Of a DNA stretch of 64,000 nucleotides, positions 51,346 to 62,388 are shown one piece after another (within the stretch, counting starts at the first letter, position 1; the number at the start of each line of letters is the position of its first letter). Location: contig NC_092571.1 in assembly GCF_037975245.1 (NCBI RefSeq), forward strand, positions 27,478,564-27,542,563, given 5' to 3'. The position numbers and the translations under genes were made by a program. This DNA is from Apostichopus japonicus (lineage: Eukaryota; Echinodermata; Holothuroidea; Aspidochirotida; Stichopodidae). The notes under the pieces are model-generated. The model made no database searches. It saw only the letters and a program-made list of their open reading frames with translations, and was not told where the DNA came from.

Positions 51346-53029
51346 GCAATGTTGTGTAGTCTTGTACTTTTGGATTCTAAGGAAAACAAAACATGTGCCA
51401 TAATTACTGTTAATTGAAATTTACAGCTGAGGTTTTCTTTATTCGACATGTCGAAAGGACTATGTCGAATTCGCCTGATCGATTTTGTCTTGAGGAGGGG
51501 GCTATGGAATAAGTGGTGGACCAAATATCCAGCAGTCACGTGGTCTTTCTGCCTTTTTAAACATTTAGTTTGAACAAGCCATTAATACAATTACTGATAT
51601 GATGAAATTAGCAGAGGCCATTTCAAGATTGCTCTGTTTTATTCATACTTAACTTAGTTTGCACATTTTGTTAGAAACAATAAACTACAGTAGGCCCCCC
51701 GACTTATTCAAATTTCGACACCTGTCGATTAAACAATTCCGATTTGTTTTCCGTTTACACAAGGTTTGTACCATCTCTGGACCCACCCATCCCCACCCAC
51801 TTCCTCTGTGCCCTCCGAGAGGAAAGAAGCTGAGTTTTGGCATAATTACTTGTAATTTACTTGTAGCGGGAGGTGTAGAGCGGACTATAGAGAAGAAACA
51901 TTAAAGGATTTAGGATCCTTTAATACAAGGTTTCCAGATTTGAACGATTTGCGAAATTCGCCCTGTCGAAATGGGCATTTCGAATTTGTTATAGGCGGGT
52001 CTTTTTCCTGTCCAAATTTTGGCGAAATTTGATTGTTTGCTTCTAATGGAAAGATATTTCAATGCAGGCGTTTCGTACTTTAACTCTCCAATTCCGGCAT
52101 AAATGTTGCCAACAGTTGATATTCGTAATTGTCAAGAACTCTAACTTGACCAGGGACCGGAGGTGGTTGGGAGGGAGGAGGGGAGGGAGGGGGTGGTGTA
52201 TAACATATCACATTTCGGATATGTGTCTATCTGTATACTACGCTTGTGAAAGTACTATTGTAGTCACTGTGCTGCATCTGTATGTCGAAATGTGCAATTA
52301 AAGAATCGAAAAGTGCGAACACTGTCAAATACCACGACTCGGATGGTATCACATTTAATCTTAAATTTTGAAGGTTCCTGCCTTATTTAAAGACTTGAAC
52401 ACTAGCCTTCCAGCAGGACACGATATCAAGGACATTATAAACGTCATTAAGGGGCATTATAGGTGGTGGAATGATTTTAAAAGGGCTTAAACAATTAAAA
52501 GTGACGAAATTTGTTGTACTTACCTTACCTTACTAAAGTACTATTATCATTATTATATTTACAGACTTTGGGTTGAGTGTCAAGCATGTGAGTTTACTTA
52601 ATGAGGATTTGCGATATTTAAGCACAGAGTTATTGTAAGTTTGCATATGGGTTGTTTTTGTGAAAAACGAGAAAATTGCGGTATTGATTGGGAATATATC
52701 AAGGACATTGGGCGGTAAATATCAGACAATTCTTTGATATTTACAATTCTTTTATTTTTACAGTAACGTCAGAACAATCCCTTAAACTGCTCAGACAATA
52801 TTGTCCTTACTAGGTGTATATATGTTGACCGAAATTGCAAAGAATCTATTCATTTAGTCTTTAAGTAGTCGTTCTTTCTTATTTATTGACCTGACGTGAA
52901 CTTGCTTCCTGCTCTTGTTCATGTGACTCATTGCCTGTAGACGACTGTGGATGTATTCTAACCGGATGTCGAAAGAAGATTGTTTGTCACATGTCGGTGT
53001 AATAGACAATGTGGACGCACTGTGTGGCT
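51346..53029. other. non-coding region with isolated satellite-like palindromes
   Basis: No gene seen. TTCGACATGTCGAA (51442) and degenerate forms near 51716 and 51957 echo the satellite core. G-rich tract near 52165-52195. Confidence 0.4.
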
Positions 53030-53272
53030 GACCATTAGTCTCGAATCGTGGGGAATCGATATAGACCGATTTAAATCGACATATACCAACTTCCTAGGAC
53101 TTATACCAGTTTTTAGCAGTTTAAATTGACTTCTACCGATTTAATTTGACATATCATCGATTTAAACTAGTAGATGTCGATTTTAATGGACTTATACTAG
53201 TTTAATTTGACATATCATTGATTTAAATTGGTAGGCTATGCGTCGATTCCCCATTATTTGAGACTGATGGCC
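53030..53272. mobile_element. 243-bp MITE with long imperfect inverted ends
   Basis: The left end gaccattagtctcgaatcg and the reverse complement of the right end (ggccatcagtctcaaataat) align over about 30 bp, including ggggaatcga. The interior repeats cgattTaaat/gacatat motifs in both orientations. No coding capacity. Confidence 0.6.
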
Positions 53273-53962
53273 CTCGTAAGCACTGAGCACATGATGATGC
53301 AATCAACACAGATTTAATCTCAAGGAAAGAGGCTACATTAAGAATACTTGGCAATAATCATAACTTTCGTTGGTCACGTTCAGGCACGATTAATAATTAC
53401 ACACACAACAAACTGATTATATACATGAAAGCAACAACGTATACAAGTAAAGAAAAAGTAAACATAAGGCACATGTTTCATGCATCATTCATTAGCAGTG
53501 TACATTTCTTTTTGTTTCTTGTTTTTAGTTTTTATTTAATGTTGTTTTCACTTGCCTTGTCAAACTAAACCCCTAAGGATTTAAGGAGAGAAACTGTTGA
53601 TAGATCTTATAAGCAGTTGGCAAGGTCTCATCTTAAGAATGATATTCAGGCTTGCAGTCTTTACTTTTATTAAGACAAGGAGTTTTTGGAAAATAAAGTT
53701 CAAAGACGTATGTGTCGTACTAACAGTTCAAATCACTCACTGATGGATGTCTCCAATCATGTGGGGCATGGGATTCTCAATCTCATCACCCTGGGAATGA
53801 GAAGGTTGCGAGGGGTATTAATTCAAGTGAACAAGATTGTCCAAAGTTTTGAATACTTGGCTTTTAGTGACTTTTCAGTTTTTGTTTTCAAAGGGTAGGA
53901 ATACCAGAGGTCATTGTCTTAAGTTGTAGTAGATTAAATGTCGGGAAGAACTCTTCTCAGAG

Positions 53963-54252
53963 ACTTGAGGATGAATGGAATGATTCGGTGTTCCTTTCTT
54001 AAAAGGAAGTGTTAATGGTTCCAAGAATTATTTGAGAAAGAGCGATTTAATTTGAGGTTTCTGTGTTAATATATATTTTCATATTATCGTTGATGGGGAC
54101 TTAATGTCTCTCGTGGTCCGTTTTACCCAAAAAAGCAATGACAACGATATAGGGAAAGAAAGGAAAAAAAGTCATATACCCATGACGAGAGTCGAACTCG
54201 TGCCTCGCCGCAAGCGACGTATCCTAACCAATTAGACCACATGGGCTACTTA
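53963..54252 (-). mobile_element. tRNA-derived SINE, copy A
   Basis: The tRNA-like head is at 54246-54178: acceptor GCCCATG pairs with CATGGGT, A-box TGGTCTAATTGG, B-box GAGTTCGACTC, T-stem ACGAG/CTCGT intact, nominal anticodon UGC. The body continues to at least 53963 and is nearly identical to 63857-64000; the head and near body recur at 55296-55457. Confidence 0.7.
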
Positions 54253-55295
54253 TAGTTAATAAGTTACTTAATAGTTCTAATCAAGTTTCTTTCTTCTTAT
54301 TTTCTCCATTTCTTGGTAATTATATAGCTATTTTAAATCAATGCCAATAATGGTTTTAATTATTTTTTGAGAAATAATCCTTAAAGATCTAAGTCTCGCC
54401 AATTAAAATGACTGAGCTAGATACTTAGTCTTTCACAAAATATTCGGTCAGTTTCTTAGATGAAAATGGGAAAGTGAAACACCCTAGATCTTTGATAAAT
54501 TTGATTTAAACATATTCAAAATGGTTTTACTTGGTCTAGAGCAGTGGCGGAGAAACAGGGGGTGGGGGTGGGGGGGGGGGGGGGGGTTGGGGGGTTAATC
54601 CCCCACTTTTTGAAGATGGGGGGGGTTGGCCCACACAATCAACCCCCCTAGTTTTTGCCAGTAATGTTCTGTTATAGCCTATGTTATGTGCTCCAAATGG
54701 CATAATAAATCAAATTATTAAATTTGAAATTGTTAAAGTTATTTCAACCTTTTACCTGGTAGGCTACATCAACAATTAACTACCGAAAACCGAGTTAGAA
54801 TTGACCCACACATTATTTCTAGCCCCTTTTCCCCACCTTGCGCATCGGAACTTGTAGCTCATAGCACTATCTTCACCCCACAACAGACATATAAAATAAC
54901 GTTTTGTTGCTGTTGAATAGCTTTGGAACTGTATACACTTGCCAACTTCAACGAGGTGAAGGAAGGAAAAGAAAAAAAGAAAGAGAGAAAAGGAGAAAAG
55001 GATGGAGTAGAAAATAAGGCAAGAAAACGGGAAGAGAAAGAGGAACAGTGACAAACTTATTCGAATTTGTAAAGCAAACAGCAGATATCACATCATATCA
55101 GTGAGCTAGAATGGCGTTCCACGATAAACAGCCTCCAAACCATGGGCGCAGATCCTGGTGAAGACAGCGGGACGTGTCCCCACCAACTTTTTCAGTAGTG
55201 GGGACATGCTATACCGTGTCCACACCAATTTGTCTTGACCAATACAGTAGCTGCATTTCAAATTTCCCTGTATTGAACTTTGTATTGAACTTTGT
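54253..55295. other. non-coding with G-rich repeat
   Basis: 54541-54650 is G/C-run rich ('gcagtggcggagaaacaggggg') and 55143-55215 resembles repeat sequence at 63415-63515. No gene. Confidence 0.4.
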
Positions 55296-55457
55296 CGTTG
55301 ATGGAGACTTAATGTCTCTCGTGGTCCGTTTTACCCAAAAAAACAATGACAACGATATAGGGAAAGAAAGAAAAGAAGTCATATACCCATGACGAGAGTC
55401 GAACTCGCGCCTCGCCGCAAGCGACGTATCCTAACCAATTAGACCACATGGGCTACT
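55296..55457 (-). mobile_element. tRNA-derived SINE, copy B
   Basis: The head at 55453-55385 differs from copy A by one base in the T-stem. The body is shared down to tcgttgatgg and then stops, so this copy is truncated or uses a different 3' end. Confidence 0.7.
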
Positions 55458-55860
55458 TGTGAATTAGTGATGATTTTAGGAATATTATACACTTCGAAAA
55501 GGCATCTATTTTACATTTTTTTTTACAGAAAACGTTGTTTAAATGCTTTCTTGACCTTCAACTTTTCAGAAATCGAAATCTTTCATCACAAATGATTGTT
55601 TAATTAGAAGATTTCCTTCATGTTTTTAGAGAAATATTTGTACTGATTGAACCAAGCTATATCTAGGATTTGACCTTTTCTCCTTTCTTCTCCACGCTTC
55701 AGTAGACAGCTAAACTCCTTATGTCCATAGACGGACGTTAGTGACAACAAGCTACTACAATTGTAAACAAACTTAACCCCCATTAAAGCCGCACACACCA
55801 TATCCGACATTGCCCCGTGAAACTTGTAGTTTGCTGACCTACAAACAGAATGTGGAGATC

Positions 55861-55969
55861 AATCGTTAAATTAAACGAGACCATAGGTTGAAGTTTGATT
55901 GAGATTCTACTGAGACATTACACGAACGAAGGGATTACTTGATATTGTATAATTGAGGATTAGCTTCAG
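55861..55969. repeat. DIRS right (3') terminal repeat
   Basis: 55903-55969 aligns as an inverted copy of 62321-62388 (shared gattctact, cattacac, ttgtataattgaggattagc). It extends about 42 bp further outward, which is the usual inequality of DIRS termini. Confidence 0.75.
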
Positions 55970-56065
55970 TTTTTAAAGTTACCATATGCGATTGAACACC
56001 ACGAACTTCTGGGATGGAAAATTATGTGATAATAATCCTGCATGAGAATGCATTACATGAGAGGG

Positions 56066-56188
56066 CAAGTAATCCCTTCGTTCGTGTAATGTCTCAGTAG
56101 AATCTCAATCAAACTTCAACCTATGGTCTCGTTTAATTTAACGATTCTACATCCCCATTACACTTCACTACGGAACTACTTGAGATTT
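56066..56188. repeat. DIRS internal complementary region
   Basis: 56066-56146 is an exact 81-bp reverse complement of 55861-55941, the element's 3' terminus. 56143-56188 matches the reverse complement of the 5' terminus (62388 back to about 62344), with 43 of 45 bases equal. One block therefore carries complements of both ends joined, as needed for the circular DIRS intermediate. Confidence 0.85.
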
Positions 56189-56564
56189 CAAAGCAGTGTT
56201 CAAGCGCATACGAACAGAAAGATTACAAACGAACACAAATTCAAAGTTTGTATCTTTTTTAATTTGCTTGCTGAGCAACAGAAACATTTCTTTTCTTTTT
56301 AAACAAGAACTGGGGTAATTTCATTACCACTTGGTACAAAGGATAACATAACATAGTTACTTTCCATACTTTGGAAATCAAAAAAAAAAAATTCTCATTC
56401 TTGTGAATAAAATCTATCATAGCATCCTCTTTGAGGAATATTCAAAACATTGTTACATCACTTCTACATCTTGAAGTATGTATATCAACTCATACCTATA
56501 CATAACCCATCTGTAAAATTATACCACACTTTTTATGTAATGCATATTAGAACTACTTTTACAC

Positions 56565-57560
56565 TTATGCATCCAAAACTGCCATTGCAAAAGTTTTGTT
56601 ACTGACAATAGGTTTTTTGTAATACTGAGCAAAGGTTCTTTCCGAGGCCCACCTTACTGTACGTAAAATATCTTCTACAGGCAGATTTCTTGAATCTGCA
56701 GCGAAGGTAGAGGCTGCCCTGGTACTATGGGCCGCATATTGAACTACATCAACCCCAGCCTCCTCCAAAACAAGTTTAATCCATCGTGATAAAGTATTTC
56801 TCGTTACTGGTTTATGTGGTGGAACATAACTAATTTTAAGTTGCGATTCCGCTCCTCTTAATGAGGATGTGACGTTAATATAATGCTGAAGTACATGATG
56901 AACATCAAGATTCATGTCAGCCTGGTGTGATGCCAACACAACTCTTAATGGATTGGAACCAGGCCGTGACTGCTTTAATTTAATAGGTAAGAAGAAAACA
57001 GCTTCCTTCCCATCCAAATGAAGATTATTGACATCTAATAATTGCAGAGTTTGTAGTCTCTGAGCAGATAACAAAGCAACAAGCATTACTAACTTATGGG
57101 TTAATTGCTTTAAAGTCAATGATAATGTAGGATGAAGAGACCGGAGATAGTTCAACACAATAGACACGTCCCACATTGTCGTGTATCTGGGGGATGGGGT
57201 TCTCAATTCGAGAATTCCTTTGAGAAAACGGCTGATGAGAGGATGTGAGCCAATAGTATTTCTTTGTTCATGATCCTATAATGCAGAAAGCGATGACCGT
57301 GCAGTGTTAATGGTACTATAACTAAGGCCAGCATTGTAAAGACTCGTTAGAAAGTCAAGCACCTGATTTACAGAGGGATGAAGTGAATCAATTTGTTCCC
57401 TTGAACAGAACTTAAACCACCTATCTTGATAAGTGCTGTACTGTTTTTGAGTGGATACCCTCCAGGATGCCATTAGGATTCTGGAAGTTTCTTCTGGAAT
57501 GTCAAGGTTTCGGAAGCGTTGCCAGACACCAGGCATGCAACCAACTGAAGGTTGTGATGA
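56565..57560 (-). pseudogene. DIRS tyrosine recombinase
   Basis: The N-terminal helical part (57560-57279, SWRVSTQKQYSTYQDRWFKF) is followed by an in-frame TAG at 57276-57278, then an open catalytic part: Arg in SAQRLQTLQLL, HSTRAASTF (H-x-x-R), and Tyr in FAQYYKKP. Stop at 56565. In DIRS elements this enzyme integrates the circular cDNA without target duplication. Frame shifts also separate it from the upstream region near 57560. Confidence 0.8.
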
Positions 57561-58221
57561 AGGGGGTGCAGTTTGCTTCTGTCTTCGGATAGAAGTAAGA
57601 CTTCTTTCCCCAACGGTAAATACCTTGGAATAGCTATGGTCATGTGTAACAGTTTTGTGTACCAGTTCTGAGTTGGCCATAAAGGTACCACAATTACTCC
57701 TCTTGCCTGGTCCCTTTTGTATTTTTTGCAGTACTCTGGCAATTAGGCTAAGGGGGGGAAAAGCATAAAAGATGTACTTATGCCAATTAAAAGAGAATGC
57801 ATCAATGAATAAGGCATCTGGGTCTGGTCGCCATGAAACAAAGGGAGCGAGTTGTTTATTTGTACGAGATGCAAATAAATCAATATCAAAGTTCCCCCCA
57901 CAGGGAAGAAATTGCATGAAATATTTCTGGATTTAGCATCCATTCTGTGTTACTCTTAAATGTACGGGGCAGCATGTCAGCATGGACATTAAGCTTGCCC
58001 GGCAAGTAACAACAAGACAACCACACTTTGTTTGATGCAGACCATTCCCATATAGCTTTTGCTTTTTTGTTACATTGTGACGAATGAGTACCTCCCATAG
58101 CCTTAATGTATGCAACAGCTGTCGAGCTGTCAGATAAAATTCTTATATGCGTATGATCGCCCTTTAAGCATAACGTTTTTAGGGCAAAATAGATAGCAAG
58201 GAGTTCAAGCACATTTATGTG
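57561..58221 (-). pseudogene. DIRS RNase H and DIDLFASR segment, frameshifted
   Basis: 58212-57910 encodes the RNase H half with LELLAIYFALKT, LSDSSTAVAYI and NVHADMLPR. A frameshift in a C-run near 57900 leads to FDIDLFASRTN...SWRPDPDA, a segment usual after RNase H in DIRS elements and linked to their methylase-like region. Another shift near 57715 moves the frame again (DQARGVIVVPLWP). Confidence 0.7.
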
Positions 58222-59415
58222 ATATGTTGGTTCGACAGCTACCTATCTCACCGTTACCAATTTACTGCGTATAAGTCACATAACTCTGATCTTGCCCAAG
58301 TCCCTTGTGGTGTACCACAGGGATCTATCCTGGGACCTCTGTTATTCATTATTTATGTAAACGACATATGTCAAGTGTCCAACATTGCAAAAGTTACTTT
58401 GTTTGCTGATGACACCACTATTTTTTTTGACTCTGACAACATTAGCATCCTACCTATTACTGTATCTAATGAACTAGAAAAGTTTAGTAACTGGTTTCGG
58501 TCAAACAAGCTTTCTATCAATGTCAACAAGACACACTACATTGTTTTTAATTCATCCAACAACCCTCCTCAAGTTCACAACATTAATATGAATGGTACAC
58601 CAATTAACAATGTTGACTACATAAAATTTTTAGGTGTATATATTGATTCAAAACTAAGTTGGCAACAACATATTTCAGCAATCTGTTCTAAGGTCGCAAG
58701 GAACATTGGTATACTCGCTATAATAAAACATTTCCTACCGACACACATTCTAGGAATGATTTATAATACGCTCATTCTACCTCATCTGTCCTACTGTTCT
58801 ATTATTTGGTCTGGTGCTAACATAACTTGTCTTGACCGTCTCAATAAACTACAAAAAGGCGCAATACGTAACATAACACATGCTGCATTTCGTCAGCATA
58901 CTAGTCCATTGTTTAAAGGTCAAAACCTGCTGAAATTAAATGATATTATAAGGCTACAACTTGCTGTATTTACGTATAAAGCATGGCATGGGCTACTTCC
59001 GGGTTCCTTTCATAATTTCTATACAATTAATGTAGAATTATACAATTATAATACCCGAAATAGACAAAATGCTCATTGCAACTTCTATCATACGAAATTA
59101 GGTACACGCAGCTTTCGCAACCGTGCAACTAAGTTATGGAACTCATTAAGCAATACCGTTAAATCTAAGGCTACAAAGAATTCATTTAAGAAATGTTTAA
59201 AAAAAGAATTGATATCATCATATTAAATTATGTAAATGAGTTATTTACTTCAGCAGTTTCTGTACATTATGTAACAAACATTCAATTTGTATTTATTAAT
59301 TATTTCTCTTTTACTTTAGGGAGTCTTCCACTTTGTTAAGCTTTTAAGCTTTATGGAAGACTTCCCTCCGCTTTGTACTTCTGTGGAAAAACAAATAAAT
59401 AAATAAATAAATAAA
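58222..59415 (+). mobile_element. 5'-truncated LINE nested in the DIRS element
   Basis: The ORF to 59226 is open and encodes the C-terminal part of a non-LTR reverse transcriptase: VPQGSILGPLLFIIYVND, LFADDTTIF, then the C-terminal region ending FKKCLKKELISSY. It begins inside the RT domain, so the endonuclease half is missing. The 3' UTR carries a hairpin (about 59319-59368) and ends in (AAAT)n. CR1/Jockey-like clade is my reading. It is inserted opposite to the DIRS between codons of the RT-RNase H region. Confidence 0.85.
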
Positions 59416-59416
59416 T
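59319..59416 (+). repeat. LINE 3' hairpin and (AAAT)n tail
   Basis: gggagtcttcca and tggaagacttccc form near-perfect arms around an aagctttt/aagcttt loop, followed by tacttctgtgg and (aaat)n. Such 3' stem-loops with short repeat tails are the reverse-transcription start signals of many LINEs. Confidence 0.6.
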
Positions 59417-60579
59417 GTTTTCTCAACGGTATTCCACTTTCCTTGTGACCGTGTAGAGAGGGTCGGGCAAAGAGCACCCCATCCTACCAGAGAAGCATCA
59501 GTTTCTAGTACAATATCTGGGTTAGGCTCTAAGATATGCATGCATGCAAGCGGAAGGGACTCTAACCACCATTTCAGCTCTGTATAGTCCCCCTCAGTCA
59601 ATTCTATTTCTGTACCAAAATTTCCCTTGTATTTTTTCAACAGAGAAATCTTAAGTTTTTCCATATCCCTGTAATGAAGGGGTCCATATTTAACTCCTGG
59701 GAAACGAGAGACAAGGATACCAATGATATGTGCCAAGTCCCTGATAGTCTTTTTGTGTTTGCCCTTACATTTTTGTATCTCATTTAAGGCAGATTCTATC
59801 CTTTTGGGTTTTGGCCGAACAGTCATATGTTGGGAATCAAGCACAAATCCAAGGAAAGATAGCTTAGTACTTGGTTCTAGTACTGATTTTTCGGGATGAA
59901 TAATGAAGCCTAATTTCTGAAAAAAATTGTACAGCTGTATGCACTGCAGAAACACATGCACTTTTGGTATTAGCCTGGATATAAATATCATCAATGTAGC
60001 TCAGGCAAGAAATACCCAATTCCTGAGCTCAGCCAGAATAGGTTTGAGTAGTTAAGTAAAAATGCGAGGTGCTGAGGCCAACCCATTTGGTAGGCAAGCA
60101 TACTGATAAAGTTTGTCTTTGAACGCAAGTCTCAAAAATTTTCGACTTGAAGAACTAATAGGTACTGAATAATAGGCGTCTTTCAGGTCAATTGAAGCCA
60201 TGAAACACTGCGGCTCTACTAGCCGTAATGCAGCCTGCAAAGTATCCATTTAAAAATGGTAATATTTGACACTTTCATTTAGGTTCTTTAAATTCAATAT
60301 CATTCTGAGAGAACCATCTGACTTAGGCCTGAGAAACACTGATGAAATAAATTCCCCTTGGGAATGGGATGTTTCTTCCAAAACATTCTTTTCCCAAAGT
60401 TTAGATATTTCATTACCTAAAAGAAGCTCTTCGATTGAATTAGAGCATATATATTTTGTTTTGGATCTACTATACTGAATTGGCTTTTCTTCATCAAATT
60501 CGATGTCATAGCCATGAACACAACTTAGTATAACCGAGTCAGTTGTGATTTCTTGCCAGTGCTGTAGAAAATGTTTCAA
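59416..60579 (-). pseudogene. DIRS reverse transcriptase, degraded
   Basis: Fingers and palm are recognisable (SDGSLRMILNLKNLN, CFMASIDLKDAYYSVP, YACLPNGLASAP). The YIDD catalytic motif is encoded at 59987-59998 in a frame different from both neighbours. The downstream part continues with GFIIHPEKS and SFLGFVLDS, then the start of RNase H (LETDASLVGWG). Lesions: TAA at 60250-60252 and 60052-60054, frameshifts near 60015 and 59960, and the LINE insertion at 59415. Confidence 0.8.
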
Positions 60580-60662
60580 ACGGCCGCCAATGGGTAATTG
60601 CTTTGTTTTACAAGGCTGTAAAGAATGTACACTAACAGAATTGACACATACCTTACCTCTTG

Positions 60663-61774
60663 TTAATTCCTCATGCTTTTCTGAGGATTTCCCGGCAGTT
60701 GATTTGTGTACTGCCGGTGACGCTGGCCTAAAAAAGGCTGGTAGCGTCTGTTGCCTCCTCTGTATGGGCCACGATAATTGATTTTACCTCTAAAACCTCC
60801 ACCTCTAGCTCTCCCTCTAGTGGGAGTTAAGCAACACTTGCTCATTTTATTTGCATCGGTTATGTCACGCACTTGCTGCGATATGTCATCCCCAAATAAC
60901 AGAGTAGACATAGGCACTGAGTTTGAACAAAGATTTTTATACTCTGCCTTAAGTTCCGGCTTGAAAAGATCACGCCGAAAATGGTTCAAGTCTATGTTAG
61001 ATGAACCAAGAAAGGCCAAGGCATCTGTCAACTTCAACAGGACATTCTCCTTATCCTGACCAGCCTTGCCAGTCAATACATCATTAATTAGATAAGTCAG
61101 AGCAATCATTAACGTTCCCCTGACTGTATCTTTTGCAATCTCAAATCTTTGGTTCTAGCTTGCAGCTGAATATTGTCCCAGATCAATTTGTTGACCTGAG
61201 ATGTCTGCAATAGTTCCATATTGCTTGGATGTTGATATTTTTCCATCTTTTCTTTCAGTTTTTGTGGTGCCAATTTTTTGGAACAAATATTTTTGACCAA
61301 ATTTGCAACCTTTTCTAGTACCGCAGTACCGACTTTATTGCCCAAATCAAGGCTAGAAACAATGTTACTTAAAGCAGTTTGTTCCTCCGTAGAGATTTTT
61401 ACAGTTTTCTTTTCAAGTTCTGAAGAACTTTCAAGAAGAGAGATGAGATCATCATTCTCATTAGCAGTATCATCTGGTGAGTTCAATAAGTCTAGAAGCT
61501 CATCATCATAGTCCAAAGATATCCCCTCCTGATTGTGAGGGGGAAGAGAACAAGCCTCAGAAAGAGGTCGATTTTCAGCAGAGGTTGCTACCTCATTTTT
61601 AGCTTTCTCTTCATTGCCAGGAATAACTTTCTGGCACAACAATTTAATCTGTGCCTGCATTTGAGCAAGCATATCTTTTACATCGCTTTGGGCGATTTGT
61701 GTACCAGAACTTCCTTCTCCCGAAGGCGAAGGTAAGTCAGGTCCTGCCTGGAACTCTAAGTCCATCACAGTCAA
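60663..61774 (-). pseudogene. DIRS gag-like protein, frameshifted
   Basis: 61774-61109 encodes an acidic N-half with a coiled, leucine-rich segment (SDVKDMLAQMQAQIKLL). 61109-60663 continues in another frame with LFGDDISQQVRDI and an RG-rich end (RGRARGGGFRG) of RNA-binding type. The frame change at 61109 falls within one or two codons and looks like a single-base loss. Confidence 0.75.
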
Positions 61775-62320
61775 AAATTAAACCCCGAAGCAAAATGCCA
61801 ATTGGGTAGTTATAACGTAATTAGCAATTACGGCTAATATTAATTTAAGCAGAACGCAGATAGACAGCAAAATACTGCTACTGCAAAGCTTAAACAAGTT
61901 AAAGCATAAAGCCAGCAAAATACTGCTCATGCAACATGTGTGCCGCCTGTAAGTGTAACGTATGCCTACAACAATAATGCAGGTTCTAAAGGCTAGTATT
62001 ATTATTAAGCCATGTATCGTACAGCGACTCTCAAGTGCTCGCAACAACACCAGAACAAACCAACTTACGTGCTAGAGGCTTCGTTTGCAAGTGACAAGAA
62101 ATTGAAATGACCCGACAGCATGTTTAAATGCTGTGCGAATTTTTTGTTACGTAATTGAACACAAGCTTGTTAAAGAGCAAGACAAAAGGTGACAGGCACA
62201 ACACTATCTGAAGCACATAGTTCAAGCGCGACGGTTTTGTTAACAAAACCCTCAACGTTAAACCATGCAAAGGAGAGAGAGCCGCAAAATACGTCTACTC
62301 TCTCCAAATCCAATCACACA

Positions 62321-62388
62321 CTGAAGCTAATCCTCAATTATACAATCTCAAGTAGTTCCGTGGTGAAGTGTAATGGGGAAGTAGAATC
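62321..62388. repeat. DIRS left (5') terminal repeat
   Basis: Inverted relative to 55903-55969. Its outer 45 bp are complementary to the second half of the internal complementary region. The host joins at acaggac after aatc. Confidence 0.75.

Larger units (their letters stand above)
55861..62388 (-). mobile_element. DIRS-type tyrosine-recombinase retrotransposon with nested LINE
   Basis: The element is coded on the minus strand, 5' end near 62388. Order: terminal repeat, gag-like region, reverse transcriptase, RNase H, a DIDLFASR-bearing segment, tyrosine recombinase, internal complementary region, longer terminal repeat. Terminal repeats are inverted and unequal and there is no target duplication; both ends read aatc, as DIRS elements join through a short shared sequence. 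About 5.3 kb without the nested LINE. Multiple stops and frameshifts show it is inactive. Confidence 0.85.

Noticed and set aside
54178-54246. Genuine functional tRNA gene
   Set aside because: The head is shared with a long common body in other copies, and the variable and anticodon arms are imperfect, so a SINE is more likely.
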